Shown: positions 24,528-32,576 of the stretch, piece by piece
Numbering within the stretch: the stretch's first letter is position 1
Layout of the letters: each line of letters opens with the position of its first letter
Source: Lachnospiraceae bacterium
GTDB taxonomy: Bacteria; Bacillota; Clostridia; Lachnospirales; Lachnospiraceae
Direction of reading: 5' to 3'
DNA: 64,000 nt
NCBI GenBank assembly: GCA_017405805.1
Contig: JAFQZU010000005.1
Coordinates: forward strand, 124,001 to 188,000
The notes under the pieces: generated by a model
Told to the model about the DNA's origin: nothing
Seen by the model: the letters and a program-made list of their open reading frames with translations, nothing else
Database searches by the model: none
Translations under genes and position numbers: made by a program

Positions 24528-25433
24528 TTACTCCTTGTCTTTCTTGCGGTAAACAGGTTTCCTGCTCCTTAGTTCCTCATACAGTTCCCTGTAATTGCTG
24601 TATCGTTCGGCGCTGATCGATCCCTCTTCCGCCGCCTGTCTGACGGCACAGTCCGGCTCGCTGATATGCATGCACGGGCCGAAGCGGCATCTCTTTTCCA
24701 GCGGCGCAAATTCCTCATAGTAGAGCCGCAGCTCTTCCGGCTCGAATTCGGGGAGATAAAGGGACGTAAAGCCCGGCGTATCCACCAGATACGTATCCCC
24801 GCCGGCGGACAGAAGTTCCACGTGTCTCGTCGTATTTCTGCCGCGGCTGATCTTGCGGCTCAGCTCGCCGGTCTGCATATCCGCCCCCGGACACAGAAGA
24901 TTGATCAGCGTAGATTTGCCGACGCCGCTGGGCCCGGTGAGCACGGTCGTCTTTCCCTCCAGTTCCCCGCGCAGCACATCCAGCGAAGCTTCGTCTCTGG
25001 CCGAGATAAACAGGACTTTGCTCCCGCAGAGACTGTAGGTCTCCCGCAGGTGCCGGATCTCCTCTTCCTCTGCCAGGTCAGTCTTGTTAAAGCAGAGGAT
25101 GGATTTAAGTCCTCTGTGTCTGACTTCGATCAGAAAGCGGTCCAGCATATTCGTACTGGGCCTCGGATGCACAACGGCGAACAGGATCAGGGCCTGATCC
25201 ACATTCGCCGCATTGGGGCGGATCAGCCTGTTCCTGCGCGGAAGGAGACGGACCACATTTCCTTCCTTTGGAATGCTCACTTCATCCGTGACTTCCATCA
25301 CTACTTCGTCCCCGACAAGGGGCTTTTCCCCCAGCGCGCGAAAAAGGCCCCGCGCCCTGCAGCGGTAGATACCGTCCCTTGTGTGGACTTCATAGAAACC
25401 CGCTATACTTTTGATGATCCTGCCATTAATCAT
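24528..25433 (-). CDS. rsgA: Ribosome small subunit-dependent GTPase A
   Basis: Circularly permuted GTPase that checks late 30S maturation. The 301-residue protein has an N-terminal OB domain. The permuted G motifs follow in order: NKTD (116-119), SARD, the P-loop GPSGVGKST (167-175) and DTPGF. A C-terminal zinc site is formed by CRFGPCMHISEPDC. In Firmicutes rsgA follows prkC, as here, and the two are eight bases apart. It is normally followed by rpe and thiN; instead the Dlt-like cassette begins four bases after its stop. The ATG at 25433 has a distant GGAGAA site that lies in the end of prkC, suggesting coupled translation. Confidence 0.96.
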   Translation of the reverse strand: MINGRIIKSIAGFYEVHTRDGIYRCRARGLFRALGEKPLVGDEVVMEVTDEVSIPKEGNVVRLLPRRNRLIRPNAANVDQALILFAVVHPRPSTNMLDRFLIEVRHRGLKSILCFNKTDLAEEEEIRHLRETYSLCGSKVLFISARDEASLDVLRGELEGKTTVLTGPSGVGKSTLINLLCPGADMQTGELSRKISRGRNTTRHVELLSAGGDTYLVDTPGFTSLYLPEFEPEELRLYYEEFAPLEKRCRFGPCMHISEPDCAVRQAAEEGSISAERYSNYRELYEELRSRKPVYRKKDKE

Positions 25434-25441
25434 ATTCTGCT

Positions 25442-27760
25442 TTAGTTCTCCGGGGAGAATGTGAGCTCCCTGGTCAGCACTTTTTCGACAGTGGTCTCAA
25501 CGGTCGTCTCGACCATCTGGGGCGCGGCGGGCGTCTCCTGTACGGAGGAGGAATTCTGTTCCCCTCCCGTCATGTCGTCCGTGCCGACCTCCTCGTCCGG
25601 CGGCGGCACGTCTTCCGCGCTGTAATCCGCTTCCTCTTCCTCTGTCTCCTCCGGCACCGTCTCGACGGGGACCTCGATCGTCTCCAGCACGGTGTTTTCA
25701 TAGGTCATGGTGAGCGTCCCCGTAGAAGAAGTGAGACCGGTATAGCTTACCTTGTAGGGAAACGCTTCCGTCGTCGTGTCCAGAAGGGTCTGTCCGTCCG
25801 AGGACGTGATGACCAGATGCACCGGCGTCCCGTTCACGTAATCCGGGTCTTCCGCGTATCCCGGCGCCGCAATATCGTCGCTGTAGCTGTACGTCTGCTG
25901 TCCGCCCACCTCAAAATCGATGTAGGCGCCGAGCTCTACGTACTGCCCGCTCTCCGTCCCCTGGTTTATGACATAGCCTCTGTCGTCGGGATCCGCGTCC
26001 TTGTTCACGTGGACCGTGCCCGCATGGAGTCCTACGTCCGACAGAAGATTTCTCGCCTCCTGCTCCGTCATGCCAAGAAGATCCGGCACCTTTGCCTTGC
26101 CCGACAGATCGGGCCCCTGGCTTACCGTGATCGTGACATAGGATCCGCCCGCCGCATAGATTCCGGCAGCGGGATCCTGGGAGATGACGCCCCCTTCTTC
26201 CACATCCTCACTGTAGGCCTGCGCTATATTGACGAGGAAGCCGGCGTCCGTCAGAAGCTCCTCTGCCTCGTCCCTCGTCATGCCGGAGACGTCCGGGACC
26301 TCCGTCCCGCTGCTGCCGCATACCGTCAGAAGCACCGTCTCCCCGATCGGGACCTGCTCCCCGGATTCGACGCTGGAATTCATGACGATACCGGGTTCAA
26401 ACTTATCCGATTCCTCGTATGTGATCTCCGGGATCAGCCCTGCCTTCACGACGGCAGTCCTGGCTGTCTCCACGTCCTGGCCGATGACCGTCGGCATGGA
26501 TACCGTCTCGACCGCCGCGTCGGCGGTCTGCGTGGATCCGGCCGGCACGCCGAAGGAAAACAGACCGAAACGGCTCGAAGCAATGATCACGACGATCACG
26601 GTGATGATGATCACTGCCAGGATCGTCAGGATCCTCGCCGTCCGCTCCATCCGGTGATCGATCTCGTCCTCGAAGGGTTCCTCGTCCTGCACGGGCTGCC
26701 TTTCGCCTTTTTTCCTGGCGCGGCCCTTTCCCGCTTCGTTCTCTTCCTCTTCCTTCTCGACGGCGTAAGCAGTGCCGCTCCTGCCCTTTGCGACGGTAAG
26801 GATCTCCTCCTCTTCCTCCTCGGCGGGAACTGCCGTCCCCTTCCTGCGGGTGCTCTCCAGGATCTGCTTTTTTTCCTCCTCCGTCATCATGTGGGTCTTG
26901 CCCAGGCGGTCGGGATCATAGCGGACGACAAAATCTCCGTCCGGATCCGACATGGAACGCTTGAGATCGGCCGCCAGCTCGCCCATGTTGTGATAGCGTC
27001 TGTCGGGGCTCTTCTCGCAGCATTTCATGATGATCTGCTCGACGGCGTAGGGAAGATCCGGTTTGATCTCCCTGGGGGAGGGCATGGGCTCCTGGATATG
27101 CCGTATGGCGATCGCCACGGTCGTCTCGCCGTCAAAAGGCACTTCGCCCGTGACCATTTCGTACAGCGTCACGCCGAGCGAATAGATATCGCTCTTCTCG
27201 TCGCTGTACCCGCCTCTTGCCTGCTCCGGGGAGGTGTAATGCACGGATCCCATGACGTTGGAGGTGATCGTGTCGCTGGTGGCGGCCTTGGCTATGCCGA
27301 AGTCCGTCACTTTCACCTTTCCTTCCCTGGAAATGATGATATTCTGCGGCTTGATATCCCGATGGATGATGTGGCCGCGGTGTGCGCTCTCCAGTCCCAT
27401 GGAGACCTGGATGGCGATACTGACGGCTTCTTTATAAGGAAGGCCGCCTTTTTTCTCGATGTAGCTCTTGAGAGTGATCCCCTCTACAAGCTCCATGACT
27501 ATGTAATAAATGCCCTTTTCTTCTCCGACGTCGTATACATTTACGATGTTGGGGTGGGTCAGTCCCGCCGCAGCCTGGGCCTCCACCCTGAACTTGGAGA
27601 CAAACGTGGCATTTTCCGAAAATTCCTGCTTGAGAACCTTGACCGCCACCATCCTGTTGAGGGTGTGGTCCTTGGATTTATAGACGTCCGCCATGCCGCC
27701 GGTCCCGACTTTTTCCAGGATCTCGTAGCGGTCGGCGATGAGCATTCCTATCCTAATCAT
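25442..27760 (-). CDS. prkC: PASTA-domain Ser/Thr protein kinase
   Basis: Membrane kinase that senses muropeptides or lipid II and phosphorylates cell-wall and division proteins. Of 772 residues, the kinase domain (about 11-270) has GTGGMADVY, K41, HRDIKPQN (133-140), DFGIAK (153-158) and the SPEQARGG activation-segment end. A charged linker precedes one membrane helix (377-397). Three PASTA repeats follow (starting near VSMPTVIGQD, EVPDVSGMT and KVPDLLGMT), then a Pro/Glu-rich tail. The frame is open for 36 more codons, but the ATG at 27760 has AAGGGAGGG upstream and overlaps the stp stop by eight bases. The kinase and the surface-acylation cassette share one transcription run. Confidence 0.96.
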   Translation of the reverse strand: MIRIGMLIADRYEILEKVGTGGMADVYKSKDHTLNRMVAVKVLKQEFSENATFVSKFRVEAQAAAGLTHPNIVNVYDVGEEKGIYYIVMELVEGITLKSYIEKKGGLPYKEAVSIAIQVSMGLESAHRGHIIHRDIKPQNIIISREGKVKVTDFGIAKAATSDTITSNVMGSVHYTSPEQARGGYSDEKSDIYSLGVTLYEMVTGEVPFDGETTVAIAIRHIQEPMPSPREIKPDLPYAVEQIIMKCCEKSPDRRYHNMGELAADLKRSMSDPDGDFVVRYDPDRLGKTHMMTEEEKKQILESTRRKGTAVPAEEEEEEILTVAKGRSGTAYAVEKEEEENEAGKGRARKKGERQPVQDEEPFEDEIDHRMERTARILTILAVIIITVIVVIIASSRFGLFSFGVPAGSTQTADAAVETVSMPTVIGQDVETARTAVVKAGLIPEITYEESDKFEPGIVMNSSVESGEQVPIGETVLLTVCGSSGTEVPDVSGMTRDEAEELLTDAGFLVNIAQAYSEDVEEGGVISQDPAAGIYAAGGSYVTITVSQGPDLSGKAKVPDLLGMTEQEARNLLSDVGLHAGTVHVNKDADPDDRGYVINQGTESGQYVELGAYIDFEVGGQQTYSYSDDIAAPGYAEDPDYVNGTPVHLVITSSDGQTLLDTTTEAFPYKVSYTGLTSSTGTLTMTYENTVLETIEVPVETVPEETEEEEADYSAEDVPPPDEEVGTDDMTGGEQNSSSVQETPAAPQMVETTVETTVEKVLTRELTFSPEN

Positions 27761-28508
27761 CGGAGCCCTCCCTTCCCGCGGGATGAGGGTCCGCAATAAG
27801 CACCGTGATATTGTCCTTTCCGCCCGCTCTGTTCGCGCTCTCGACCAGTGCCTGCGCCGCCTCGTCATAATCGGTGCGGCCCGAAAGGATCTGCAGGATC
27901 TCCTCGTCGGTGAGCATATTGGTGAGCCCGTCCGTGCACATCAATATCTTCTCGCCGGGCCTTAACGGGAATCGAAACAGATCGACGCGAAGCTGGTCTT
28001 CGGCGCCGATCGCCCTTGTGATCACATTCTTCTCCGGGTGGGTCCTGGCCTGTTTCCGGGAGATCGTGCCCGCCTTTACCATCTCCTCCACAAGGGAATG
28101 GTCCCTTGTGACCTGGCGGATCTCTCTCTCGTTGAACATATAGAGCCTGCTGTCCCCGACGTTGGCGGCGATCACGTCGTCTCCGAGAATGACGGCGGCC
28201 ACCATGGTCGTTCCCATGCCGTAATATTCCCTGTGGGCCGATCCCGCTTCGATCACGACCGCGTTGGCTTTCTGAAAGGCTTCCTCCAGAAGGCGGCCCG
28301 GATTTTCTTCCTTCGACTCTTCTATAAAGCTGACTACCGCCTCCACGGCGCACCGGGAAGCGTAGTCCCCGGCCTGATGGCCACCCATGCCGTCCGCCAC
28401 GATATACAGATTGGGCAAGGGGCCGGCTGCCGTGTCGCAGCCGTAGACATAATCCTGATTCAGATCGCGCCTGCGTCCTGTATCAGTGATGGAATAAGAT
28501 GTAGGCAT
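27753..28508 (-). CDS. stp: PP2C-type Ser/Thr phosphatase
   Basis: Partner phosphatase of the PASTA kinase, dephosphorylating its substrates in the cytoplasm. The 251-residue protein has the PP2C metal motifs NQD at 17-19, DGMGGH (39-44), GTT, ANVGDSRLY, CTDGLTN and the final GGKDNITVL. AGGAGG lies before the ATG at 28508. The stop overlaps the kinase start by eight bases, the usual stp-prkC coupling. rlmN ends 54 bases upstream, with no terminator between them. Confidence 0.96.
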   Translation of the reverse strand: MPTSYSITDTGRRRDLNQDYVYGCDTAAGPLPNLYIVADGMGGHQAGDYASRCAVEAVVSFIEESKEENPGRLLEEAFQKANAVVIEAGSAHREYYGMGTTMVAAVILGDDVIAANVGDSRLYMFNEREIRQVTRDHSLVEEMVKAGTISRKQARTHPEKNVITRAIGAEDQLRVDLFRFPLRPGEKILMCTDGLTNMLTDEEILQILSGRTDYDEAAQALVESANRAGGKDNITVLIADPHPAGREGSDD

Positions 28509-28562
28509 ACAATCCTCCTGCCGGCAGGGCGCTCTGCCGCGGGCGCAAAAACACGCCCCTTT

Positions 28563-29624
28563 TCATTGCTGTCCCTGCATGGTCCTCCGGCGCAGCTGAC
28601 CGCAGGCGCCGTCGATATCTCTTCCGAGAGCTCTTCTAATACTAACATTTGCACCGCTTTTTTCAAGTTTATTTTTGAAGGACAGAACGTCCCTGCGGTC
28701 CGGGCGCCTGAAACTCCGCTCTTTTACGGGGTTGACGGGGATCAGATTGATGTGGGCGTGCACCCTTCCCGCCAGCGCTGCCAGCGCCTCCGCGTCCTCC
28801 CGGGTGTCGTTGACGCCCCCGATCAGGCTGTATTCGAAAGTGACGCGCCGGCCCGTCTTTTCAAAATAGTGCCCGCACGCCTTCATCAGCTCCTCAATGG
28901 ACCAGGTCTTTGCGACCGGCATGATCTGCATGCGCTTTTTGTCCGAGACCGCGTGGAGCGAAAGAGCCAGCGTGATCTGCAGCTTCTCCTCCGCCAGTCT
29001 CTCGATGCCGGGCACGATGCCGCAGGTGGAGATCGTAATGTTTCTCTGGCTGATATGCAGCCCCGCTTCATCCGTCAGAAGCCTCACGAAACGGACCACA
29101 TTGTCGTAGTTGTCCATGGGTTCGCCCGTTCCCATGACGACGACATGGGAGATCCGCTCGCCCGTCAGGCGGGAGATCTCGTAGACCTGCTCCAGGATTT
29201 CGGACGGGAGAAGGTTCCTCACCAGTCCTCCGATGGTCGAAGCGCAGAACTGACAGCCCATCCTGCAGCCCACCTGCGAGGAGACGCAGACGCTGCAGCC
29301 GTACCGGTAGCGCATGAAAACGCTCTCGACGAGCGCGCCGTCCTGCATCGCGAACAGATATTTGCGGGTCCCGTCCACACGGGAAACCTGCTCGTCCACT
29401 TTTTTTACGGTAAAAAGCGGCGCTTTTTCAAGAAGTTCCTCCCGCAGCGCCCTGGGGAGATTGGTCATCTCCGAATAGGACCTGGCCAGATCCGCGTGCA
29501 TCCACTTGTAGATCTGCGACGCCCGGTAGGCGGGCATCCCCATTTCCCTGATATAAGCTTCCAGTTCCTGCCTGGTCATGGATTTAAGATCCGGGCCGGA
29601 AAGATTTGGCGTAATACTGTTCAT
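28563..29624 (-). CDS. rlmN: Dual-specificity 23S rRNA/tRNA adenine-C2 methyltransferase
   Basis: Radical SAM enzyme that methylates C2 of A2503 in 23S rRNA and A37 of some tRNAs, tuning the peptidyl-transferase tunnel. The 353-residue protein has the cluster motif CRMGCQFC (C120, C124, C127). The methyl-carrying cysteine lies in the final DIDGACGQLRRR, with STCGIVPGI in the barrel. GEPMDNYDNV binds SAM. The ATG overlaps the rsmB stop (ATGA, 29621-29624), so the genes are coupled. It is RlmN rather than Cfr, because it sits in the housekeeping cluster and has the RlmN N-terminal domain. Confidence 0.95.
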   Translation of the reverse strand: MNSITPNLSGPDLKSMTRQELEAYIREMGMPAYRASQIYKWMHADLARSYSEMTNLPRALREELLEKAPLFTVKKVDEQVSRVDGTRKYLFAMQDGALVESVFMRYRYGCSVCVSSQVGCRMGCQFCASTIGGLVRNLLPSEILEQVYEISRLTGERISHVVVMGTGEPMDNYDNVVRFVRLLTDEAGLHISQRNITISTCGIVPGIERLAEEKLQITLALSLHAVSDKKRMQIMPVAKTWSIEELMKACGHYFEKTGRRVTFEYSLIGGVNDTREDAEALAALAGRVHAHINLIPVNPVKERSFRRPDRRDVLSFKNKLEKSGANVSIRRALGRDIDGACGQLRRRTMQGQQ

Positions 29625-31075
29625 GCGTCCTGGCCTCTCTCCTGTTCCGGGCGCATTTCCGCCCCCTGTTCCGGTCGGACGAAACGCGCGATGAAAAAGC
29701 CGTCTGTCCCGTGCGTGTCGGGAAACAGCTGCAGCCGGCAGCTCTCCCCTTCGACAAGCCCTGCGGGCAGATGGGGTGCGAGCGGATCCGGACGGAGCCC
29801 TGTCTCGGAGGCGAGGAAGGCGGCGTTGTCGTCATTTTCCCGCTTGTTGATCGTACAGGTGCTGTAGAGCAGGACGCCCCCCGGTTTTACGAGGCGCGCC
29901 GCCGCGCGGAGGATCTCCCGCTGCAGAAGCACCAGCGCGCCGATCTGCTCCTGCGTGATCCGGTATTTGATATCGTTCTTTTTGCCCGTCACGCCAAGGC
30001 CCGAACAGGGCAGGTCGCAGAGCACCACGTCGGCCGTTCCCTCCAGCGCAGGATCCGGCCGTCTCGCGTCGCGGACGGATACGTTCAGATTGTCCAGCTT
30101 CATGCGCTTTGCGTTAGCGGCGATCCGGGCCGTCTTCTCTGTGTTTTTGTCGAAGGCAAGGACCTTGCCTCTCTTCCCGGTCTCCTTCTCCAGCGCCGCA
30201 AGCCTCGAAGCCATGTGCAGCGCTTTGCCGCCGGGCGCGGCGCACACGTCGATAACGGTCTCTCCGCCCCGGAGGCCGGCCGCTTCCGTGACGAGCATCG
30301 AGCTCTCGTCCTGGACGGTCCAGGACCCTGACGCAAAGCCCGGGAGCCTGCGAAGATCCGACGTCTTCTCAAGGCGGAAGCAGTAAGGTAAATATCTGCC
30401 CGGCGCCGCTTCGGCGCCCTGCAGCGCGATCTCATGAAGGACCTGCTCTCTCTCCTGACTGTCCAGTCTCTCATCCAGCCGGATGGTCACGGGACGCACT
30501 TCCATGAGGGCGGCGGTCAGGGCGTCCGTCTTTCGAGCCCCGTACTGCCGGATCCACATATTCCGGATCCAGGCGGGCATGGCATACTGCAGTCCCTGTT
30601 CCCGCAGATCTTTACTGTCTTTATTCTCCTTAAGACGCTCCTTCTCGCGGCACACCGCGCGCAGAACGCCGTTGACATATCCGGCCTGGTCCTTTCTGCC
30701 TCTTCTCTTGACCATTTTCACGGCCTCGTTGCAGGCGGCGGAATCCGGGACGGAATCCATATAAAGGATCTGATAGAGTCCGATCCGCATGATATCCTGC
30801 AGAAGGGGCTTGGTCTTTCCCCTGCCGGTACTGTGCCGCCGGATCAGGGCATCCAGCTCGTCACGGCGCTCCAGGACGCCTTCCGCCAGCCTTTTTATGA
30901 ACGCTTTGCGGCTTCTGTCCATTCCGTCCGCCGCTTCGAGCGCCTCTCTCACGGCCACATGGCTGAAGACGCCGTCCCTGTGGACCCGCTGCAGGATGGA
31001 GAGCACGATCTCCCTCTGGTCAGTCTCCCGGGCGTGTCTGCCCGGCGCTGCCCCTTTGCCCGCGGCGCCCGTCAA
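29621..31075 (-). CDS. rsmB: 16S rRNA cytosine-C5 methyltransferase RsmB
   Basis: SAM-dependent enzyme making m5C967 in 16S rRNA. The N-terminal NusB-like RNA-binding domain (about 15-150) is followed by a methyltransferase domain. That domain has VIDVCAAPGGKALHMA, the catalytic DLPCSGLG and YSTCTINKRENDD with the second cysteine. The frame is open to 31195, overlapping fmt by far. I choose TTG at 31075, because GAGAGG stands six bases upstream and the TTGA overlaps the fmt stop by four bases. That gives 484 residues, slightly longer than usual, with a short basic N-terminal extension. The start is less certain than the function. Confidence 0.93.
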   Translation of the reverse strand: MTGAAGKGAAPGRHARETDQREIVLSILQRVHRDGVFSHVAVREALEAADGMDRSRKAFIKRLAEGVLERRDELDALIRRHSTGRGKTKPLLQDIMRIGLYQILYMDSVPDSAACNEAVKMVKRRGRKDQAGYVNGVLRAVCREKERLKENKDSKDLREQGLQYAMPAWIRNMWIRQYGARKTDALTAALMEVRPVTIRLDERLDSQEREQVLHEIALQGAEAAPGRYLPYCFRLEKTSDLRRLPGFASGSWTVQDESSMLVTEAAGLRGGETVIDVCAAPGGKALHMASRLAALEKETGKRGKVLAFDKNTEKTARIAANAKRMKLDNLNVSVRDARRPDPALEGTADVVLCDLPCSGLGVTGKKNDIKYRITQEQIGALVLLQREILRAAARLVKPGGVLLYSTCTINKRENDDNAAFLASETGLRPDPLAPHLPAGLVEGESCRLQLFPDTHGTDGFFIARFVRPEQGAEMRPEQERGQDA

Positions 31076-32025
31076 CGCTGCCTCTCGAAGGCTTCGCCTT
31101 CGCGCACGCGGCAGCCCAGAAGGAACGCCTGCACCGGCATTCTCTTCTTGCCCTCCAGCTGTACTTCCGTAAGTCCCAGGAGATCTTTGCCGCACTGGAC
31201 GTAAATGGTCTTTTTATCCACGGCCGCGATCCGGCCCGGTTCCGCTTTGTTCTCCCCGCAAAGGTCCTCCTGGCTCCTGACGGCGGCTCCCCAGATCTTC
31301 AGGGTCTTTCCGCCGTAATACGTATAGGCGCCCGGCCAGCTGTTGAGGCCCCGCACGAGGCGCTCCAGCTCCTGTGCCGGAAGCGACCAGTCCAGATTTC
31401 CCAGGCTTTTGCTGATCATGGGAGCGTAGCTGGATTCCGCGTCATTTTGTTTGATCGGGACGATGGTCCCGTTCTCCAGTCCCGGGAGCGCTTCCAGGAG
31501 CGCCTCTCCGCCCAGGACGGAGAGCTTGTCGTACAGGCTGTCCGAGGTCTCGTCCGGCGCCAGATCGATCCTGCGCTGCAGGAGGATGTCGCCCGTATCC
31601 AGGCCCTCGTCCATCTTCATGATGGTCACCCCGGTGGTCTTCTCGCCGTCTATGACCGCCCGCTGGATGGGCGCCGCGCCCCTGTACCTGGGCAGAAGGG
31701 AAGCGTGTACATTCACGCAGCCCAGAGGCGGGATCTCCAGGAGCGCCTTGGGAAGGATCTGCCCGTAGGCCGCGACCACGATGAGGTCGGGGCTCTCCTG
31801 CCGGATCCTCTCTACCGCCTCCGGATCCCGGATCTTTTCCGGTGCAAATACCGGGATATCGTGCCGGAGGGCACATTCCTTAACGGGCGTCATGACTACG
31901 CCCCTTCCCCTTCCGCGGGGTCTGTCGGGCTGGGTCACGGCCAGTGAAACTTCGCACCCGGCGGCCAGCATGGCGTCCAGGACGGAAGCAGCCAGCTGCG
32001 GGGTTCCCATAAAAATGATCTTCAT
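31072..32025 (-). CDS. fmt: Methionyl-tRNA formyltransferase
   Basis: Formylates initiator Met-tRNA using 10-formyl-THF. The 317-residue protein opens with MKIIFMGTPQLAASVLDAM and has the catalytic block NVHASLLPRYRGAAPIQRAV with Asn, His and later Asp in MDEGLDTGDIL. A C-terminal OB-like domain follows. AGGAGA is positioned before the ATG at 32025. def lies 27 bases upstream, the standard def-fmt pair. Confidence 0.97.
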   Translation of the reverse strand: MKIIFMGTPQLAASVLDAMLAAGCEVSLAVTQPDRPRGRGRGVVMTPVKECALRHDIPVFAPEKIRDPEAVERIRQESPDLIVVAAYGQILPKALLEIPPLGCVNVHASLLPRYRGAAPIQRAVIDGEKTTGVTIMKMDEGLDTGDILLQRRIDLAPDETSDSLYDKLSVLGGEALLEALPGLENGTIVPIKQNDAESSYAPMISKSLGNLDWSLPAQELERLVRGLNSWPGAYTYYGGKTLKIWGAAVRSQEDLCGENKAEPGRIAAVDKKTIYVQCGKDLLGLTEVQLEGKKRMPVQAFLLGCRVREGEAFERQR

Positions 32026-32052
32026 CTGTCTCTCCTGCTGCTCACCGGCGGA

Positions 32053-32556
32053 TCACGCCTCCGGTGCCTCTTCCTCTTCCTCGGTCAAAGGCTCCACGTC
32101 CTGCAGTTCTCCCTCGACAAAATCGACGTAGAGCTTGCCGTCCAGATGATCCAGTTCGTGGCACATGGCCCTCGCCAGAAGGTCCTCTCCCTCCAGCTCG
32201 ATGGGCTCCATGTTCTCGTTATAGGCGCGTACGACTACGTGCTGCGGACGCGTCACCACTCCGCACTTGCCCGGTACCGAGAGACAGCCCTCATTTCCGG
32301 TCTGTTCCCCGTCCTGCGCCGTGATCTCGGGATTGACGAGAACGATGGGCTGATTCTGCTCCTCGGTCACGTCGATGACCACGATCCTCTTGAGTATGCC
32401 GACCTGCGGCGCGGCAAGTCCCACGCCTCCGGTCTCGTACATGGTCTCCAGCATGTCCTTGACAAGCTGCTGCATCCGGGGGTTCATCTCCTTAACGACC
32501 TTCGCTTTTTTGGTCAGTACCGGGTCGCCGATCTCTCTGATAATACGCAATGCCAT
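32053..32556 (-). CDS. def: Peptide deformylase
   Basis: Metalloenzyme that removes the N-formyl group from new proteins. In 167 residues the three family motifs are GVGLAAPQVG (44-53), EGCLSVPG with the metal cysteine C91, and HELDHLDG with H133, E134 and H137. The C-terminal tail is acidic (EPLTEEEEEAPEA). AAAGGAA lies before the ATG at 32556. Downstream is fmt, upstream priA, the conserved Firmicutes order. Confidence 0.97.
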   Translation of the reverse strand: MALRIIREIGDPVLTKKAKVVKEMNPRMQQLVKDMLETMYETGGVGLAAPQVGILKRIVVIDVTEEQNQPIVLVNPEITAQDGEQTGNEGCLSVPGKCGVVTRPQHVVVRAYNENMEPIELEGEDLLARAMCHELDHLDGKLYVDFVEGELQDVEPLTEEEEEAPEA

Positions 32557-32576
32557 TTTGTTTTTCCTTTCAAATG

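Noticed and set aside
28563-29624. Cfr-type antibiotic resistance methyltransferase
   Set aside because: The gene is in the conserved fmt-rsmB-rlmN-stp housekeeping cluster and has the RlmN N-terminal domain.
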